Assembly: GCA_046328525.1 (NCBI GenBank)
Contig: JAXLWK010000005.1
Location: 310,001 to 374,000, forward strand
Length of the DNA stretch: 64,000 bases
DNA from: JBDHWG01 sp046328525
Lineage (GTDB): Bacteria; Chloroflexota; Anaerolineae; Epilineales; JAHCIE01
Direction of reading: 5' to 3'
The notes under the pieces are model-generated. The model was not told the DNA's origin. It saw nothing but the letters and a program-made list of their open reading frames with translations, and made no database searches. Both the position numbers and the translations under genes were made by a program. Shown here piece after piece: positions 40,875-49,677 of this stretch (position 1 is its first letter; every line of letters begins with the position of its first letter).

Positions 40875-41951
40875 TCAATCAATAAGCTCTCTCTGGCCGC
40901 CGCCGAGAAGCGAACGCTGCGCCGCTTCGAGCACCTTCACGACCTGCGCCCCAACCTGGCCGCTACTGCGGGATTCCGCGCCCGATCGGATGCAGGCGTC
41001 GAAGTGCATGCACTCGGCGCGAAGCGGTTCCTGAAGGGGGACGACCGGGATGGTGATGTTGCCGTGCTTGTACGAGATCTGGCTATAGCCGGGGCCGAGT
41101 TCCAGTCTCTCGACACCCTTGTCGTAGATTCGGAGCTTCTCAACCGCCTCCACATCGTCATAGACCACCATCTTCTTGCTGCCCACGACGGTCAGGCGGC
41201 GTACCTTGCACGGGTCGAGCCAGCTCACGTGAATGTGCGCTTGCACGCGGTCGGCGAAGTCGAGCGTCATGCGCGCCACATCGTGGATCTCCTCCTGGAG
41301 CAGGCACGCGCCGCTGGCGCTAATGCTCGTCGGCATGCGGCCGAGGGCGTAGAGCAGGATGGAAATATCGTGGGGCGCCAGGTCCCACAGCACGTTGATG
41401 TCGCGTTGAAACAGGCCCAGGTTGGTGCGCGACGAATGGACGTAGTAGATCTCCCCCAACTCTCCGCTCTCGACGATGGCCTTGAGCATCTCGACCGCCG
41501 GGCTATACACAAACGTGTGGCCGACCATCAGGGTCAATCCGCGTTCGGCCGCCAGCTCGACGAGTGTCTGCGCCTGGGCTGCCGTCTGGGCGAGGGGCTT
41601 CTCGACGAGGACATGCTTCCCATGCAACAGGCAGTCGCGCGCGATTGCAAAGTGCGTGGAGACCGGGGTCGCCACCACCACGCCGTCCACTCTGGATGTC
41701 AGCAGGTCGTTGATACTCTGTGTCGTCGTAAGGCCGGGGTATCTTTCGGCCGCCTGGTCGAGACGCCGCTGATCGAGATCGGCCAGCATGGCAACGCGCG
41801 TCGTGGAAAGCTCACGGAAGTTTCGCACCAGGTTTGGACCCCAGTAACCGTAGCCGACTACACCGATGCTCAGACGCTTCTGCCGCAGAAGTCGCGGCAT
41901 GATCCGGGTTGAACCTTCGCTGCGAGAGACGACCATGGGTGCAACACTCAT
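40875..41951 (-). CDS. Gfo/Idh/MocA-family oxidoreductase
   Basis: A 358-aa NAD-dependent oxidoreductase. The Rossmann motif is IGVVGYGYWGPNLVRNF, the EKP motif is KHVLVEKPLAQTAAQ, and the C-terminal domain begins near LMVGHTFVYSPAVEMLK. In polysaccharide loci such enzymes (WbpB/WlbA type) oxidise C3 of a UDP-hexosamine uronate. The adjacent DegT aminotransferase and hexapeptide acetyltransferase fit that pathway, though the required UDP-GlcNAc 6-dehydrogenase is not in this window. AGGGGAT lies upstream of ATG 41951. Confidence 0.85.
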   Translation of the reverse strand: MSVAPMVVSRSEGSTRIMPRLLRQKRLSIGVVGYGYWGPNLVRNFRELSTTRVAMLADLDQRRLDQAAERYPGLTTTQSINDLLTSRVDGVVVATPVSTHFAIARDCLLHGKHVLVEKPLAQTAAQAQTLVELAAERGLTLMVGHTFVYSPAVEMLKAIVESGELGEIYYVHSSRTNLGLFQRDINVLWDLAPHDISILLYALGRMPTSISASGACLLQEEIHDVARMTLDFADRVQAHIHVSWLDPCKVRRLTVVGSKKMVVYDDVEAVEKLRIYDKGVERLELGPGYSQISYKHGNITIPVVPLQEPLRAECMHFDACIRSGAESRSSGQVGAQVVKVLEAAQRSLLGGGQRELID

Positions 41952-41970
41952 AATAGATCCCCTTTCCGAG

Positions 41971-42825
41971 TTACCGAGCACCTCTTCGTAACAGCACGAC
42001 TGGGACTGTCAGCATGATGAGCTTCATGTCAAGCGCTAACGACTGATGAGCGATATATTCCAGGTCCATGCGCACCATCTCGTCGAAGCTCACCCGGCTG
42101 CGGCCATACACCTGCCACCAGCCTGTCAAACCGGGCAACGCCTCGAGCCGGTGGCAGTGCCACGCCTCATATTCGGCGACCTCGTACGGGAGGGCCGGCC
42201 GGGGGCCGACCAGGCTCATGTCGCCGCGCAATACATTCAGGAGCTGGGGCAGCTCGTCCAGACTGGTGCGGCGCAGGACGCGCCCGACCCGCGTCACCCG
42301 AGGGTCGTTGACTAGTTTGAACGCGGCGGCGTCGCCGGTCAGGGCGGCGGACGCCGGAACCTGATTGTGGATGAACGCGCGCATGTAGCGCCGGTGCAGC
42401 TCCGGATCGGCATTCGATACCATCGTACGGAACTTGTAGCAGGTGAACAGGCAGCCGCGCCGCCCGACCCGCGTCTGCCGCAGCAACACCGGACCCTGGG
42501 AATCCAAGCGGATGGCGAGAGCAATGAGGAGCAGGAGGGGACTGGCGAGGGCGAGCAACAGGCCGCCGAGAGCGAGGTCAACCCCGCGCTTGCGGGCGAG
42601 GTAGGCTCCGCGGCCTTGCCCTGTGGCTTCAATTGGGGTACAACGGGCGCTTTGCGTCTGCACTGGTTCCCCCCAGGCTGCACGACTCGTTACGACGGAT
42701 AGGAAGGGTTTGGTGTCCCTCCGTCCTGTGGCGTCTGATTCAGTAGACAAGGCGACAGGCGGTCCAGATACAGCCGACGACCCGCAGACACATAATTGCT
42801 GATTTGTCTCCAAGGAATACTGCAC
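41971..42825 (-). CDS. Initiating sugar transferase (WcaJ/PglC-type polyprenyl-P phosphosugar transferase)
   Basis: A protein of up to 284 aa. The monotopic catalytic domain begins with a helix (VDLALGGLLLALASPLLLL), then GPVLLRQTRVGRRG, YKFRTM and the signature TSLDELPQLLNVLRGDMSLVGPRP, ending DLEYIAHQSLALDMKLI. It transfers a phosphosugar to undecaprenyl phosphate to start repeat-unit synthesis. It lacks the extra N-terminal helices of WcaJ, so is PglC-like. The start codon (GTG 42825) is uncertain; the first ~75 residues have no recognisable domain. First gene of the minus-strand operon. Confidence 0.8.
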   Translation of the reverse strand: MQYSLETNQQLCVCGSSAVSGPPVALSTESDATGRRDTKPFLSVVTSRAAWGEPVQTQSARCTPIEATGQGRGAYLARKRGVDLALGGLLLALASPLLLLIALAIRLDSQGPVLLRQTRVGRRGCLFTCYKFRTMVSNADPELHRRYMRAFIHNQVPASAALTGDAAAFKLVNDPRVTRVGRVLRRTSLDELPQLLNVLRGDMSLVGPRPALPYEVAEYEAWHCHRLEALPGLTGWWQVYGRSRVSFDEMVRMDLEYIAHQSLALDMKLIMLTVPVVLLRRGAR

Positions 42826-42954
42826 TATGTTCTAGATCGGGAAGGCCCTGGGGACGCGAGATACTAGCGGCCTGTGACCCGGGGAGGCGCGTTTTGTAGT
42901 AACGACTTCCTACCAATTTCTGATGGTCACTGTGTATAGCCAGAAGGCCAAGAC

Positions 42955-43020
42955 TGTCATGCTTCGCTTCGCTCAGCATCCCGGCGGACACGGGGGCCCT
43001 TCGCTTCGCTCAGGGCGACA
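42955..43020. repeat. Twin TTCGCTTCGCTC hairpins
   Basis: Two units, ATGCT-ttcgcttcgctc-like-AGCAT (42959-42979) and CCCT-…-AGGG (42997-43015), sharing TCGCTTCGCTC loops. A truncated version occurs at the 52-aa ORF start (18674-18692). Confidence 0.75.
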
Positions 43021-43112
43021 CCTGGCTCATGCACGCTTTGCTCCACCAATTGGTATCAGGTGTAACACGTCACTAGCCCGTGCGTTCGCTGCAATAGTAA
43101 CAAAGGTGTGAC

Positions 43113-43141
43113 TTGACAAGTAGCCCCAGCAGTGTTATGCT
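43113..43141 (+). promoter_or_regulatory. Consensus sigma-70 promoter for the LuxR-type regulator
   Basis: TTGACA (43113-43118), exactly 17 bases, TATGCT (43136-43141). It gives a leader RNA of about 220 nt before the ATG at 43368. Confidence 0.65.
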
Positions 43142-43367
43142 ACATATGGTAGGCGAGTCTACCGCTTATGACTTAATGGCGTAATGCGCCCATATAGGCC
43201 GCCGCTGGAGGACATCCTCTCGGCCCTGTCAGGAACCGCAACCACACCTGTCAGGGATGTTCGTATACAAATGGGACGTACGTCTGGGGATTGGCGCCGG
43301 GGGGTCCCAATTCTGCCGCACTTACGTGATCGGTCTGTAATTGCTCTCAACGCGCCCTGGGGGGACC

Positions 43368-46235
43368 ATGAGCGGCTTCACCTTGTCCTCAGTTCCCGGC
43401 GTGACCCACCATTTTGCCAGCCGTCCCACCTACTACCTCCCTCGTCCTCGCCTGGTCACGTCCCTTCTTGACACCCTTGCTGCTAGACAGATAGTCATTT
43501 TACAGGCGCCAGCCGGCTACGGCAAGACGTCGCTGCTGCTAGACTGTTTGCAGAGCCTGACGGCGCCAACCGTCTATTTCCGTTTCCGCGCCACCTTTCC
43601 GGAGACCCTCGGCGTGTCGTTCGCCGACATCTACCGCGTCAACGCCGCCACGCCCGAAGCTATCGAGGCGGCGGCGCGTGTCTACGGCGAGACGAAGAGT
43701 CTAGAGGCAGCTCTGAACGCCATCGCCGCCGCCGCCGCGCACCACGGCCCCGTCGTGGTCATGCTGGATGACTACCCAATCGCCGAGGATGGCGCGCGGC
43801 TTTCAGCCATGCCGGCGCTGCTTTCCGAGCTTCCGCCCTACGTACACATCATCGTCGCCTCGCGTGGCCAACCCGATCTTCCGCTCGCCCGCTGGTCGGC
43901 CGCGGGCCGGCTGGCGCTCTACACCCAGCACGAGCTTCGCTTCTCGCCAGACGAGGCCACGCGCGTGGTTTCGACGGCGCTGGGTCGGGAGCTGCACCCG
44001 CCAGAAGTCGAATTCCTGGAAAAGAACGTCGCGGGGTGGGCGCTTGGCCTCAGCCTGATCGCCGCCGTCCTCGCAGCCCGCGAAGACGAGCGGCCACGCG
44101 ACCGCCTTCTCCCCGAGATTGGGTTGATCTGGGCGATCAACGAGTACCTGGAGCACGAGGTGATGCAGGTGCAGGCCGTTCCGCCGCCAATGCGCGAGTT
44201 CTTGGAGCAGACCTCGGTGCTGCCCGACCTGGGCATTGACATCTGCAACAGCTTCATGCAGCTGGAGAATTCCGGCGAGATCCTGCGCAGCCTGGAACGC
44301 CACGGCTTCTACATCTCCCACGTGGATGATGCAGCGACGATCTATGCCTATCATCCGGTGTTCCGCCGCTTTCTCCAGAAGCAACTGCGCGAGCGGGGCG
44401 GCGCGGCCGCGCTGGCGGCGGCGCATCTGCGGGCCGCGCGTGTTTTCGAGGGGTATCGCCTCTGGCGTCAAGCCGTTTGGCACTACTTGTTCGCCAACGA
44501 GCATGGAGAGGCTGAGCGTCTCATCGAAGAGCACTCGGTCGAGCTGCTAGAGGGGCCAGCCACCCAACCCAGTATTGAGTATGTGAAGGCGCAATCGGTC
44601 GTTGATCCCGCGTCGGATGTTCTGGAGCAGCTGAACATGCTGCCCCCCGAAATGGTGGAGGCGCGGCCCTTTCTGCTGATCGTCAAGGCGCGCGCCCTCC
44701 TCCTACGTGGGAACGACAGGTCGGCCCGGCGTATCTGGAACATCGTTCTCGAGCTGCTCCAATCGGAGTTGGCCGCCCTGACGGAGGCGCGGAGCGATCT
44801 CGCCGGCGCGGACCCTGCCGCCCGGCGCGGACCTATCGAGGGCTTGCTGCAAAAGATGTGGCCGGGCGATCCGCGCGCTCCGGCCGTGCGCGCGGAAGCG
44901 CTCCACAGCCTGTCGTTGGCGCTAGGGGATTTCGCCGACACCCTGAAGGCCGTCGCGGTGGAGGCGGCGGCGCTGGCGGTGGCGGGTGAAATCCCCCACG
45001 CAGCCACGCGCCTGGAGTCCGAGCGGCGAATTCTTTTTCGCCTGGCTCGTCTCTATCTCTATCGGGCTGATTTTCGAGCCTTGGGGGAAGTCATTGCCCG
45101 CCTCTGCAGGATTGGGGCGGACGGGACAAAGGACGACGCCGGCTTCACCTGGTTCTGCAGCGAAGGCCGGGTGCGCCTGGCCATGGTCACCGGCAACCTG
45201 GAGGCCGCGAACCACCTGGCGCCGGAGTGGCAACACCAGGTTGGGCAAGACCCGGAGCACACCGAGAGTGGCGATCGGCTCCAGCTGCTCCTCGGCCGGC
45301 TGGCGCTCCTTGACGGCGACTATGACAGGGCGGAGACGCATTTCTCAGAGGCCACCTTCTCCCCATTCGACGTGATCCATCTGCGCCTGTTGCAGGGCCG
45401 CCTGGAAGAAGCGCTGCACTTGATTCGCCAGGCCCTGGAGTCGTTCCCGGCCGGCGAATGGTCGCTTGAGAGACACCTGGCTCTGACCTGGCTCGGCGTC
45501 GTGGAGAGTCGGAATGGGCAGCTTGGAACGGGCGCTCGACGGTTGGAAGCCGAGGTGCAAGTGTTCCGGGAAAAGGAGATGTTCTTCTGGCAGATGGGCG
45601 CGGAACTCCATCTGGCCTGGGTCTTGATGCAGCTGGGCGAGGTCTCGCGCGCCACAACCTACGTCGAATCGGCCCTCACCCGCGCCGCCAGCATCCCGAC
45701 GACGTACTTTGTGTTCTGGCACCCGGCTGTGATTGCTTTCGTGTGCGACGTCGCCGAAGCAAACGATATGCACACCGACTACGTGACGAACGATCTCAGG
45801 CGGCGCGCCACCGTCGCGCCAGAAGCCGCCGCCGGCGCGCCGAGCCAGAACGGGCTAGCCCAGAGGCCCGCACAGCCGCGAGACATCTCCGCCGCCAGGA
45901 CGACCGCTACCCCACCCCGTCCCAGTGTACTCAAGGGGAAATCAGCGCTGCAACACCTCGTCGAGCAAGACTACATCAGCCCCTACGGCATCACCAAACT
46001 CCTCGATACGTATCACCTGACGCCCCGGGAGACCGAGGTGTTCGTGTGGTACGTCTCGCCGGACATCCGCATCGGGAGCCAGCGCGTGAACCAGGCCATC
46101 GCCGATCGGCTGTTCCTATCCGAGCTGACTGTGCGGGCGCACATCTCCGCCATCCTGAAAAAGCTAGACCTGCCCGGACGGGATCGGCTTCACCTGCGTA
46201 GCTGGGCAATCCGCGAAGGGATTATTCCGGAGTAG
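43368..46235 (+). CDS. MalT-like LuxR-family regulator (LAL ATPase)
   Basis: A 955-aa STAND-type transcription activator. An N-terminal P-loop ATPase has Walker A QAPAGYGKTS (residues 46-55) and VVMLDDYPIAED (Walker B). A long TPR-like helical domain follows (residues about 400-800). The C-terminal LuxR HTH reads LTPRETEVFVWYV… DRLFLSELTVRAHISAILKKLDL. The HTH has about eight extra residues between LTPRE and the recognition region compared with canonical LuxR domains. GGGGGGA lies five bases before the ATG. Divergent position suggests control of the polysaccharide operon in response to a ligand bound by the TPR domain (inference). Confidence 0.85.
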   Translation: MSGFTLSSVPGVTHHFASRPTYYLPRPRLVTSLLDTLAARQIVILQAPAGYGKTSLLLDCLQSLTAPTVYFRFRATFPETLGVSFADIYRVNAATPEAIEAAARVYGETKSLEAALNAIAAAAAHHGPVVVMLDDYPIAEDGARLSAMPALLSELPPYVHIIVASRGQPDLPLARWSAAGRLALYTQHELRFSPDEATRVVSTALGRELHPPEVEFLEKNVAGWALGLSLIAAVLAAREDERPRDRLLPEIGLIWAINEYLEHEVMQVQAVPPPMREFLEQTSVLPDLGIDICNSFMQLENSGEILRSLERHGFYISHVDDAATIYAYHPVFRRFLQKQLRERGGAAALAAAHLRAARVFEGYRLWRQAVWHYLFANEHGEAERLIEEHSVELLEGPATQPSIEYVKAQSVVDPASDVLEQLNMLPPEMVEARPFLLIVKARALLLRGNDRSARRIWNIVLELLQSELAALTEARSDLAGADPAARRGPIEGLLQKMWPGDPRAPAVRAEALHSLSLALGDFADTLKAVAVEAAALAVAGEIPHAATRLESERRILFRLARLYLYRADFRALGEVIARLCRIGADGTKDDAGFTWFCSEGRVRLAMVTGNLEAANHLAPEWQHQVGQDPEHTESGDRLQLLLGRLALLDGDYDRAETHFSEATFSPFDVIHLRLLQGRLEEALHLIRQALESFPAGEWSLERHLALTWLGVVESRNGQLGTGARRLEAEVQVFREKEMFFWQMGAELHLAWVLMQLGEVSRATTYVESALTRAASIPTTYFVFWHPAVIAFVCDVAEANDMHTDYVTNDLRRRATVAPEAAAGAPSQNGLAQRPAQPRDISAARTTATPPRPSVLKGKSALQHLVEQDYISPYGITKLLDTYHLTPRETEVFVWYVSPDIRIGSQRVNQAIADRLFLSELTVRAHISAILKKLDLPGRDRLHLRSWAIREGIIPE

Positions 46236-46274
46236 GACCCGCGTCGCCTCACCACCCCGCCTCTCCGTTTCCCC

Positions 46275-46305
46275 ACCCCCTGATCTAGGTCAGGGGGTTT
46301 CTATT
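46275..46305 (+). terminator. Rho-independent terminator
   Basis: 9-bp stem ACCCCCTGA/TCAGGGGGT (46275-46283 with 46290-46298), loop TCTAGG, followed by TTTCTATT. About 40 bases after the LuxR-type stop. Confidence 0.85.
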
Positions 46306-46419
46306 ACGGCATATGTCGTAGGCGCGGACTCCAGGAACCGCTTCCGGCCCCTTTCACAACGTATTCACAAACTTACGAAAATATGACATATGAGTACTTA
46401 CGCGCCGCCTAAACTCCTC

Positions 46420-46425
46420 TATAAT
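46420..46425 (+). promoter_or_regulatory. -10 element TATAAT for the sigma-factor gene
   Basis: Perfect TATAAT 50 bases before the ATG at 46476. The -35 region (TTACGC at spacing 16) is poor, so activator or alternative recognition is possible. Confidence 0.4.
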
Positions 46426-46475
46426 GGCTTTGGGTGTCAGTGGGGGAAAGCCAGACAAGCGACTGAGGGGGTATT

Positions 46476-47147
46476 ATGGCTGCATGGACTGAGACCACCC
46501 GCGCCAAAACCAGGGACTCCATTCGGACGGGGTCTTTGGGCGACTCCCACACCGAATATCAGCGCGCAGGCAACAAGCGTATCAACAGTCGGCGGGCCGG
46601 CCAGACCGAAGATGACCTGGTGCTGGGCTGCCTCGACGGCAGCGAGCGGGCGTGGGAGGAGATGGTCAGGCGCTACAGCCGCCTCATCTACTCCGTGACG
46701 CGCCGCTACGGCGTGGCGGCGTCTGACTCGGAGGACATCTGCCAGAACGTCTTTATCAAGGCCTTCCGCTATCTCTCGAATCTGCGTGACCCCAGCCGTC
46801 TATCGGCCTGGCTCATCGCCACGACGCACCATGAGTGCCTCACGTTCGAGGCTCGAAGCACGTCGCATGAAGAGCTTGAGGATGACTTGAGCGATGCGGA
46901 TGCCTCGCCGCTTGAGCACGTGTATCAGGGGGAGTTGCAGCAACTTGTGCGGCAGGCGGTCGGCGAGCTAGACGGGCAGAGCCAGCGGCTGTTGACGGCC
47001 CTGTTCTTTGAGACGGCCTCGCCGAGCTACCGCGACATCGCCGACCGCCTGGGCATACCCACGGGGAGCATCGGCCCCATGCGCGCCCGCTCGCTGAAGA
47101 AGCTGAAGGAGATCCTGGTCGCCAGTGGTCCGGACCTGGACGGCTGA
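46476..47147 (+). CDS. ECF-type sigma factor
   Basis: A 223-aa sigma-70 family protein. A non-conserved N-terminus of ~45 residues is followed by region 2 (LVLGCLDGSERAWEEMVRRYSRLIYSVTRRYG … SEDICQNVFIKAFRYLSNLRD) and region 4 (LDGQSQRLLTALFFETASPSYRDIADRLGIPTGSIGPMRAR). No anti-sigma gene follows. GGGGG lies a few bases before the ATG. It sits between the LuxR-type gene and the cell-surface carbohydrate genes, suggesting control of one of them. Shares the TATAAT at 46420. Confidence 0.85.
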   Translation: MAAWTETTRAKTRDSIRTGSLGDSHTEYQRAGNKRINSRRAGQTEDDLVLGCLDGSERAWEEMVRRYSRLIYSVTRRYGVAASDSEDICQNVFIKAFRYLSNLRDPSRLSAWLIATTHHECLTFEARSTSHEELEDDLSDADASPLEHVYQGELQQLVRQAVGELDGQSQRLLTALFFETASPSYRDIADRLGIPTGSIGPMRARSLKKLKEILVASGPDLDG

Positions 47148-47161
47148 CGAACGGCTCGCCG

Positions 47162-48304
47162 TCATCGGACAATATAGGGTAGATACAGCCACGCGGGCGC
47201 CACTGCCGCGCGCGTGTGCTTCGTCAGCACCGCCATCTGGGGCCGATCCGCGCCATTCTGCGGCTCGACCGACAGGGGATAGGCGTCCCACCACGGCCCC
47301 GATGACCAGTAAGCCCCACCCAGAATGACGTCGCTGTTTCCCTCGGCGTAGGTGAGAAAGTTATCGAGGATCACGTTCCAGCGCGGATCGTCGTCGGGAA
47401 TGCCGTACTCGCCAAAAATGCCGCGCTGGTTGTGGGCGCGCAGCCAATCCACATACGGCTGCGCCAGGGCCGCGCCCATGTCGGGGCCGAAGCCGGGTAG
47501 ATTGGCAGCGTACCAGTCGTAGTCGTGCGGGTACTCGCCGACCTCGTCCGTGTCGAAGTAGATGTGCGCGTCGAAGATCAACTTGTTGCTCGGGTCGTGC
47601 AGCTCCAGCAGATGCTCCGTGCCATACTCGGGGCACGTCCAACACGCCGGCGATTGGGCCGGTGGACTGATGATGATGGGCGTGTCCGTGTCCACCTCAC
47701 GAATTGCGGCGATGACAGCCTGCGCGGCGGCGTAGTACGTGCAATTGGGGCAGTCGAGCATGATCGGCTCGTTGGCGATACTGTAGGCGTACAGCGCGGG
47801 CTGCCCCCGGAAGTGCTCGGCAAGCTTGCGCCACACGTCGGCATACGCCGCGTTGGGGACCTCCGGCGAGCCAAAGGCGTACTCGGTACCGCCCACGAAC
47901 CGGCCGTAGTTGTGCATGTCGAGGATGAGGTGGAGGCCGTGCGTCTGCGCATTCTGGAGCGCCAGGTCAAGGCCCTGCACATCCAGGGGCGTGAGCGGGC
48001 CATAGTAGTCATGCTGGAGTTGCTCCCAACGAAAAGCGTAGCGCACGAGCTTGAGCCTCTTGGAGGCCAGGTAGTCCATCTCGTAACCATATCTGAAGTC
48101 GAGGTAGTCAATGCCAGGATAGACGTATTTGTCCCCGTAAGAGCCGGGCTTCCCGTCGGTGAACTCGCCGCCGTTGAGGTTAATGCCAAACGTCTGCCCC
48201 ACCGAGGTGCTGCCGCGCTGCGCGGCTGAGGTGGAACAAGAACCGAAGTAGATGAGCACGAGGACGGCCAACATTAGCTTGCTCGCTCGAGTAGACCTTC
48301 TCAC
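47162..48304 (-). CDS. GH5-like cellulase-family exported protein
   Basis: A 380-aa exported TIM-barrel hydrolase. GTG start with GGAGG eight bases upstream. The N-terminus MRRSTRASKLMLAVLVLIYFGSC is a signal sequence with a possible lipobox. Catalytic motifs: AYSIANEP (Glu179, acid/base) and IFGEYGIP (Glu299, nucleophile), with LILDMHNYG and FDAHIYFD between, as in GH5. The protein ends PAWLYLPYIVR, a short hydrophobic tail like other secreted proteins of this type. May trim or remodel the exopolysaccharide. Followed on the minus strand by no further gene before the sigma factor. Confidence 0.82.
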   Translation of the reverse strand: MRRSTRASKLMLAVLVLIYFGSCSTSAAQRGSTSVGQTFGINLNGGEFTDGKPGSYGDKYVYPGIDYLDFRYGYEMDYLASKRLKLVRYAFRWEQLQHDYYGPLTPLDVQGLDLALQNAQTHGLHLILDMHNYGRFVGGTEYAFGSPEVPNAAYADVWRKLAEHFRGQPALYAYSIANEPIMLDCPNCTYYAAAQAVIAAIREVDTDTPIIISPPAQSPACWTCPEYGTEHLLELHDPSNKLIFDAHIYFDTDEVGEYPHDYDWYAANLPGFGPDMGAALAQPYVDWLRAHNQRGIFGEYGIPDDDPRWNVILDNFLTYAEGNSDVILGGAYWSSGPWWDAYPLSVEPQNGADRPQMAVLTKHTRAAVAPAWLYLPYIVR

Positions 48305-48348
48305 AGACGACACCTCCTGATCAGGATGAGCGGGAACCTTTCCAGCGA

Positions 48349-49584
48349 TCAACCGAGCATGATCGCTGGCGCGGCGCCGCTCAGCACGGATACCGAATCT
48401 GCCGTGTTCCCTAAGAGCGTATGATACAATCCAACAACCTTCGCCATCTCCACATCCGCATTGAGGATGGAAGCCGCTTGCCGCGAGGATTCGCGCATTG
48501 CGCGAATCTCATCGCTGCTGAGGCGGTTGAGGGCGTCGGCGATGTCGGCCGGCGCGAAGCCGTCGCTCACGACGCCGACGCCGCAGCGCTGCGCGATGGC
48601 TACCATGGCCGGCGACGGCCCGACGCACACGGCCAGCCCAGCCTGGATGTACTCGAACAGCTTGTTCGGGAGCATCATCAGGAAGTTGTAGGTCGAAGGC
48701 TCGATGACGCACAGCCCCATGTCATACTCGGCGACGGTCGGCACGATGTCCAGCGGGCGGACCGGGGCGCGAAAGAAGACCCTGCCGGGCGCGACCCGCG
48801 CCGCCAGCGCCTTCAGATAGCTCAAGTAGCCCCTGTCGTCGTCCATGAGCATAAAGTCCAGCGTAAAGCGCTCGTCCGCGAGCGCCATCGCCTTGACGAG
48901 ATTGTGCAGGCCGCGGCCGCGCTGCGCGAAGCCGTGGTGAATCAGCCGCACAGCGTTGGAGGGGGCGGCCGGCGCCGAACACTTCACACGCACCGGCTGG
49001 GGCGCGTTGTAGACGACCATGGGCGTGATGCCCAGCTCGCGGCGGTAGCGCTCGGCAATCGGCTCACACACAGTGATGAATGCGTCTATCGGAACCTCTG
49101 GATCGGATGTGTACTTCACAAGCAGCCGATGGATCGCCGGCGAGACGAGGAGACGCCAGATGAGATTATCCTCACGTTCCAACTCCGCGTACTCATGCTG
49201 GTGGAACACGACTCGCGCGCCGGTGCGCCGCGCCACCTCAACGGCGATGGGCAGCGCCTGCCAGTCGTTGGCGTGAAGCGCGTCGCAGCCGCTCGCCAGG
49301 GCTGCCGCGTAGGCCGCTCGGAAGCGCGGCGTGCGCCAATACCAGACCTCGCTCAGGGCTGGCATCAGGCGGGCCAGGGCATAGCACACCAGCCGCGTGA
49401 TCTTGGAAAGCAGGGTCGCCTGGGGGATCGAGCGCCAGGTGACGTTAGCCCAGGCAGGGTCGGGCGAGCCGTGGGCCACGACGGTGAGATCATAGTGGGG
49501 CGAGAGGTAGTGAATCTGGCGCAAGACGTGGATGGTGGACCGCGCATCCTTGAAGGCTATGATGCAGATGCGTTTGCGTGTCAT
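48349..49584 (-). CDS. GT4-like glycosyltransferase
   Basis: A 411-aa GT-B-fold protein. MTRKRICIIAFKDARSTIHV forms the first beta-alpha unit. The donor domain has RLIHHGFAQRGRGLHNLVKAM and LPNKLFEYIQAGLAVCVGPSPAMVAIA, the E-x7-type GT4 motif. Possible role: sugar transfer in the second part of the polysaccharide locus. 44 bases separate its stop from the GH5 gene, so they probably share a transcript. Confidence 0.82.
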   Translation of the reverse strand: MTRKRICIIAFKDARSTIHVLRQIHYLSPHYDLTVVAHGSPDPAWANVTWRSIPQATLLSKITRLVCYALARLMPALSEVWYWRTPRFRAAYAAALASGCDALHANDWQALPIAVEVARRTGARVVFHQHEYAELEREDNLIWRLLVSPAIHRLLVKYTSDPEVPIDAFITVCEPIAERYRRELGITPMVVYNAPQPVRVKCSAPAAPSNAVRLIHHGFAQRGRGLHNLVKAMALADERFTLDFMLMDDDRGYLSYLKALAARVAPGRVFFRAPVRPLDIVPTVAEYDMGLCVIEPSTYNFLMMLPNKLFEYIQAGLAVCVGPSPAMVAIAQRCGVGVVSDGFAPADIADALNRLSSDEIRAMRESSRQAASILNADVEMAKVVGLYHTLLGNTADSVSVLSGAAPAIMLG

Positions 49585-49618
49585 AGCTGGCCGTCGCTCT
49601 CCGAACGCGGGCGGCGGG

Positions 49619-49644
49619 GCGACCCATGCGCAGACATGGGTCGC
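49619..49644. repeat. GCGACCCATG hairpin
   Basis: 10-bp perfect stem GCGACCCATG/CATGGGTCGC with a 6-base loop, in the 93-bp gap between the membrane-anchored protein and the GT4. Confidence 0.8.
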
Positions 49645-49677
49645 TCCTTCGCCGCGCCTAACTTGTGTAGCCGAGGG

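Larger units (their letters stand above)
42826..43367. other. 542-bp divergent intergenic region
   Basis: Regulatory gap between the polysaccharide operon and the LuxR-type regulator. It holds a 13-nt half copy of the 50405 repeat (42896-42908), a pair of CTTCGCTTCGCTCAG-type hairpins (42959-43015), and a consensus promoter at 43113-43141. I see no gene in it. Confidence 0.6.
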
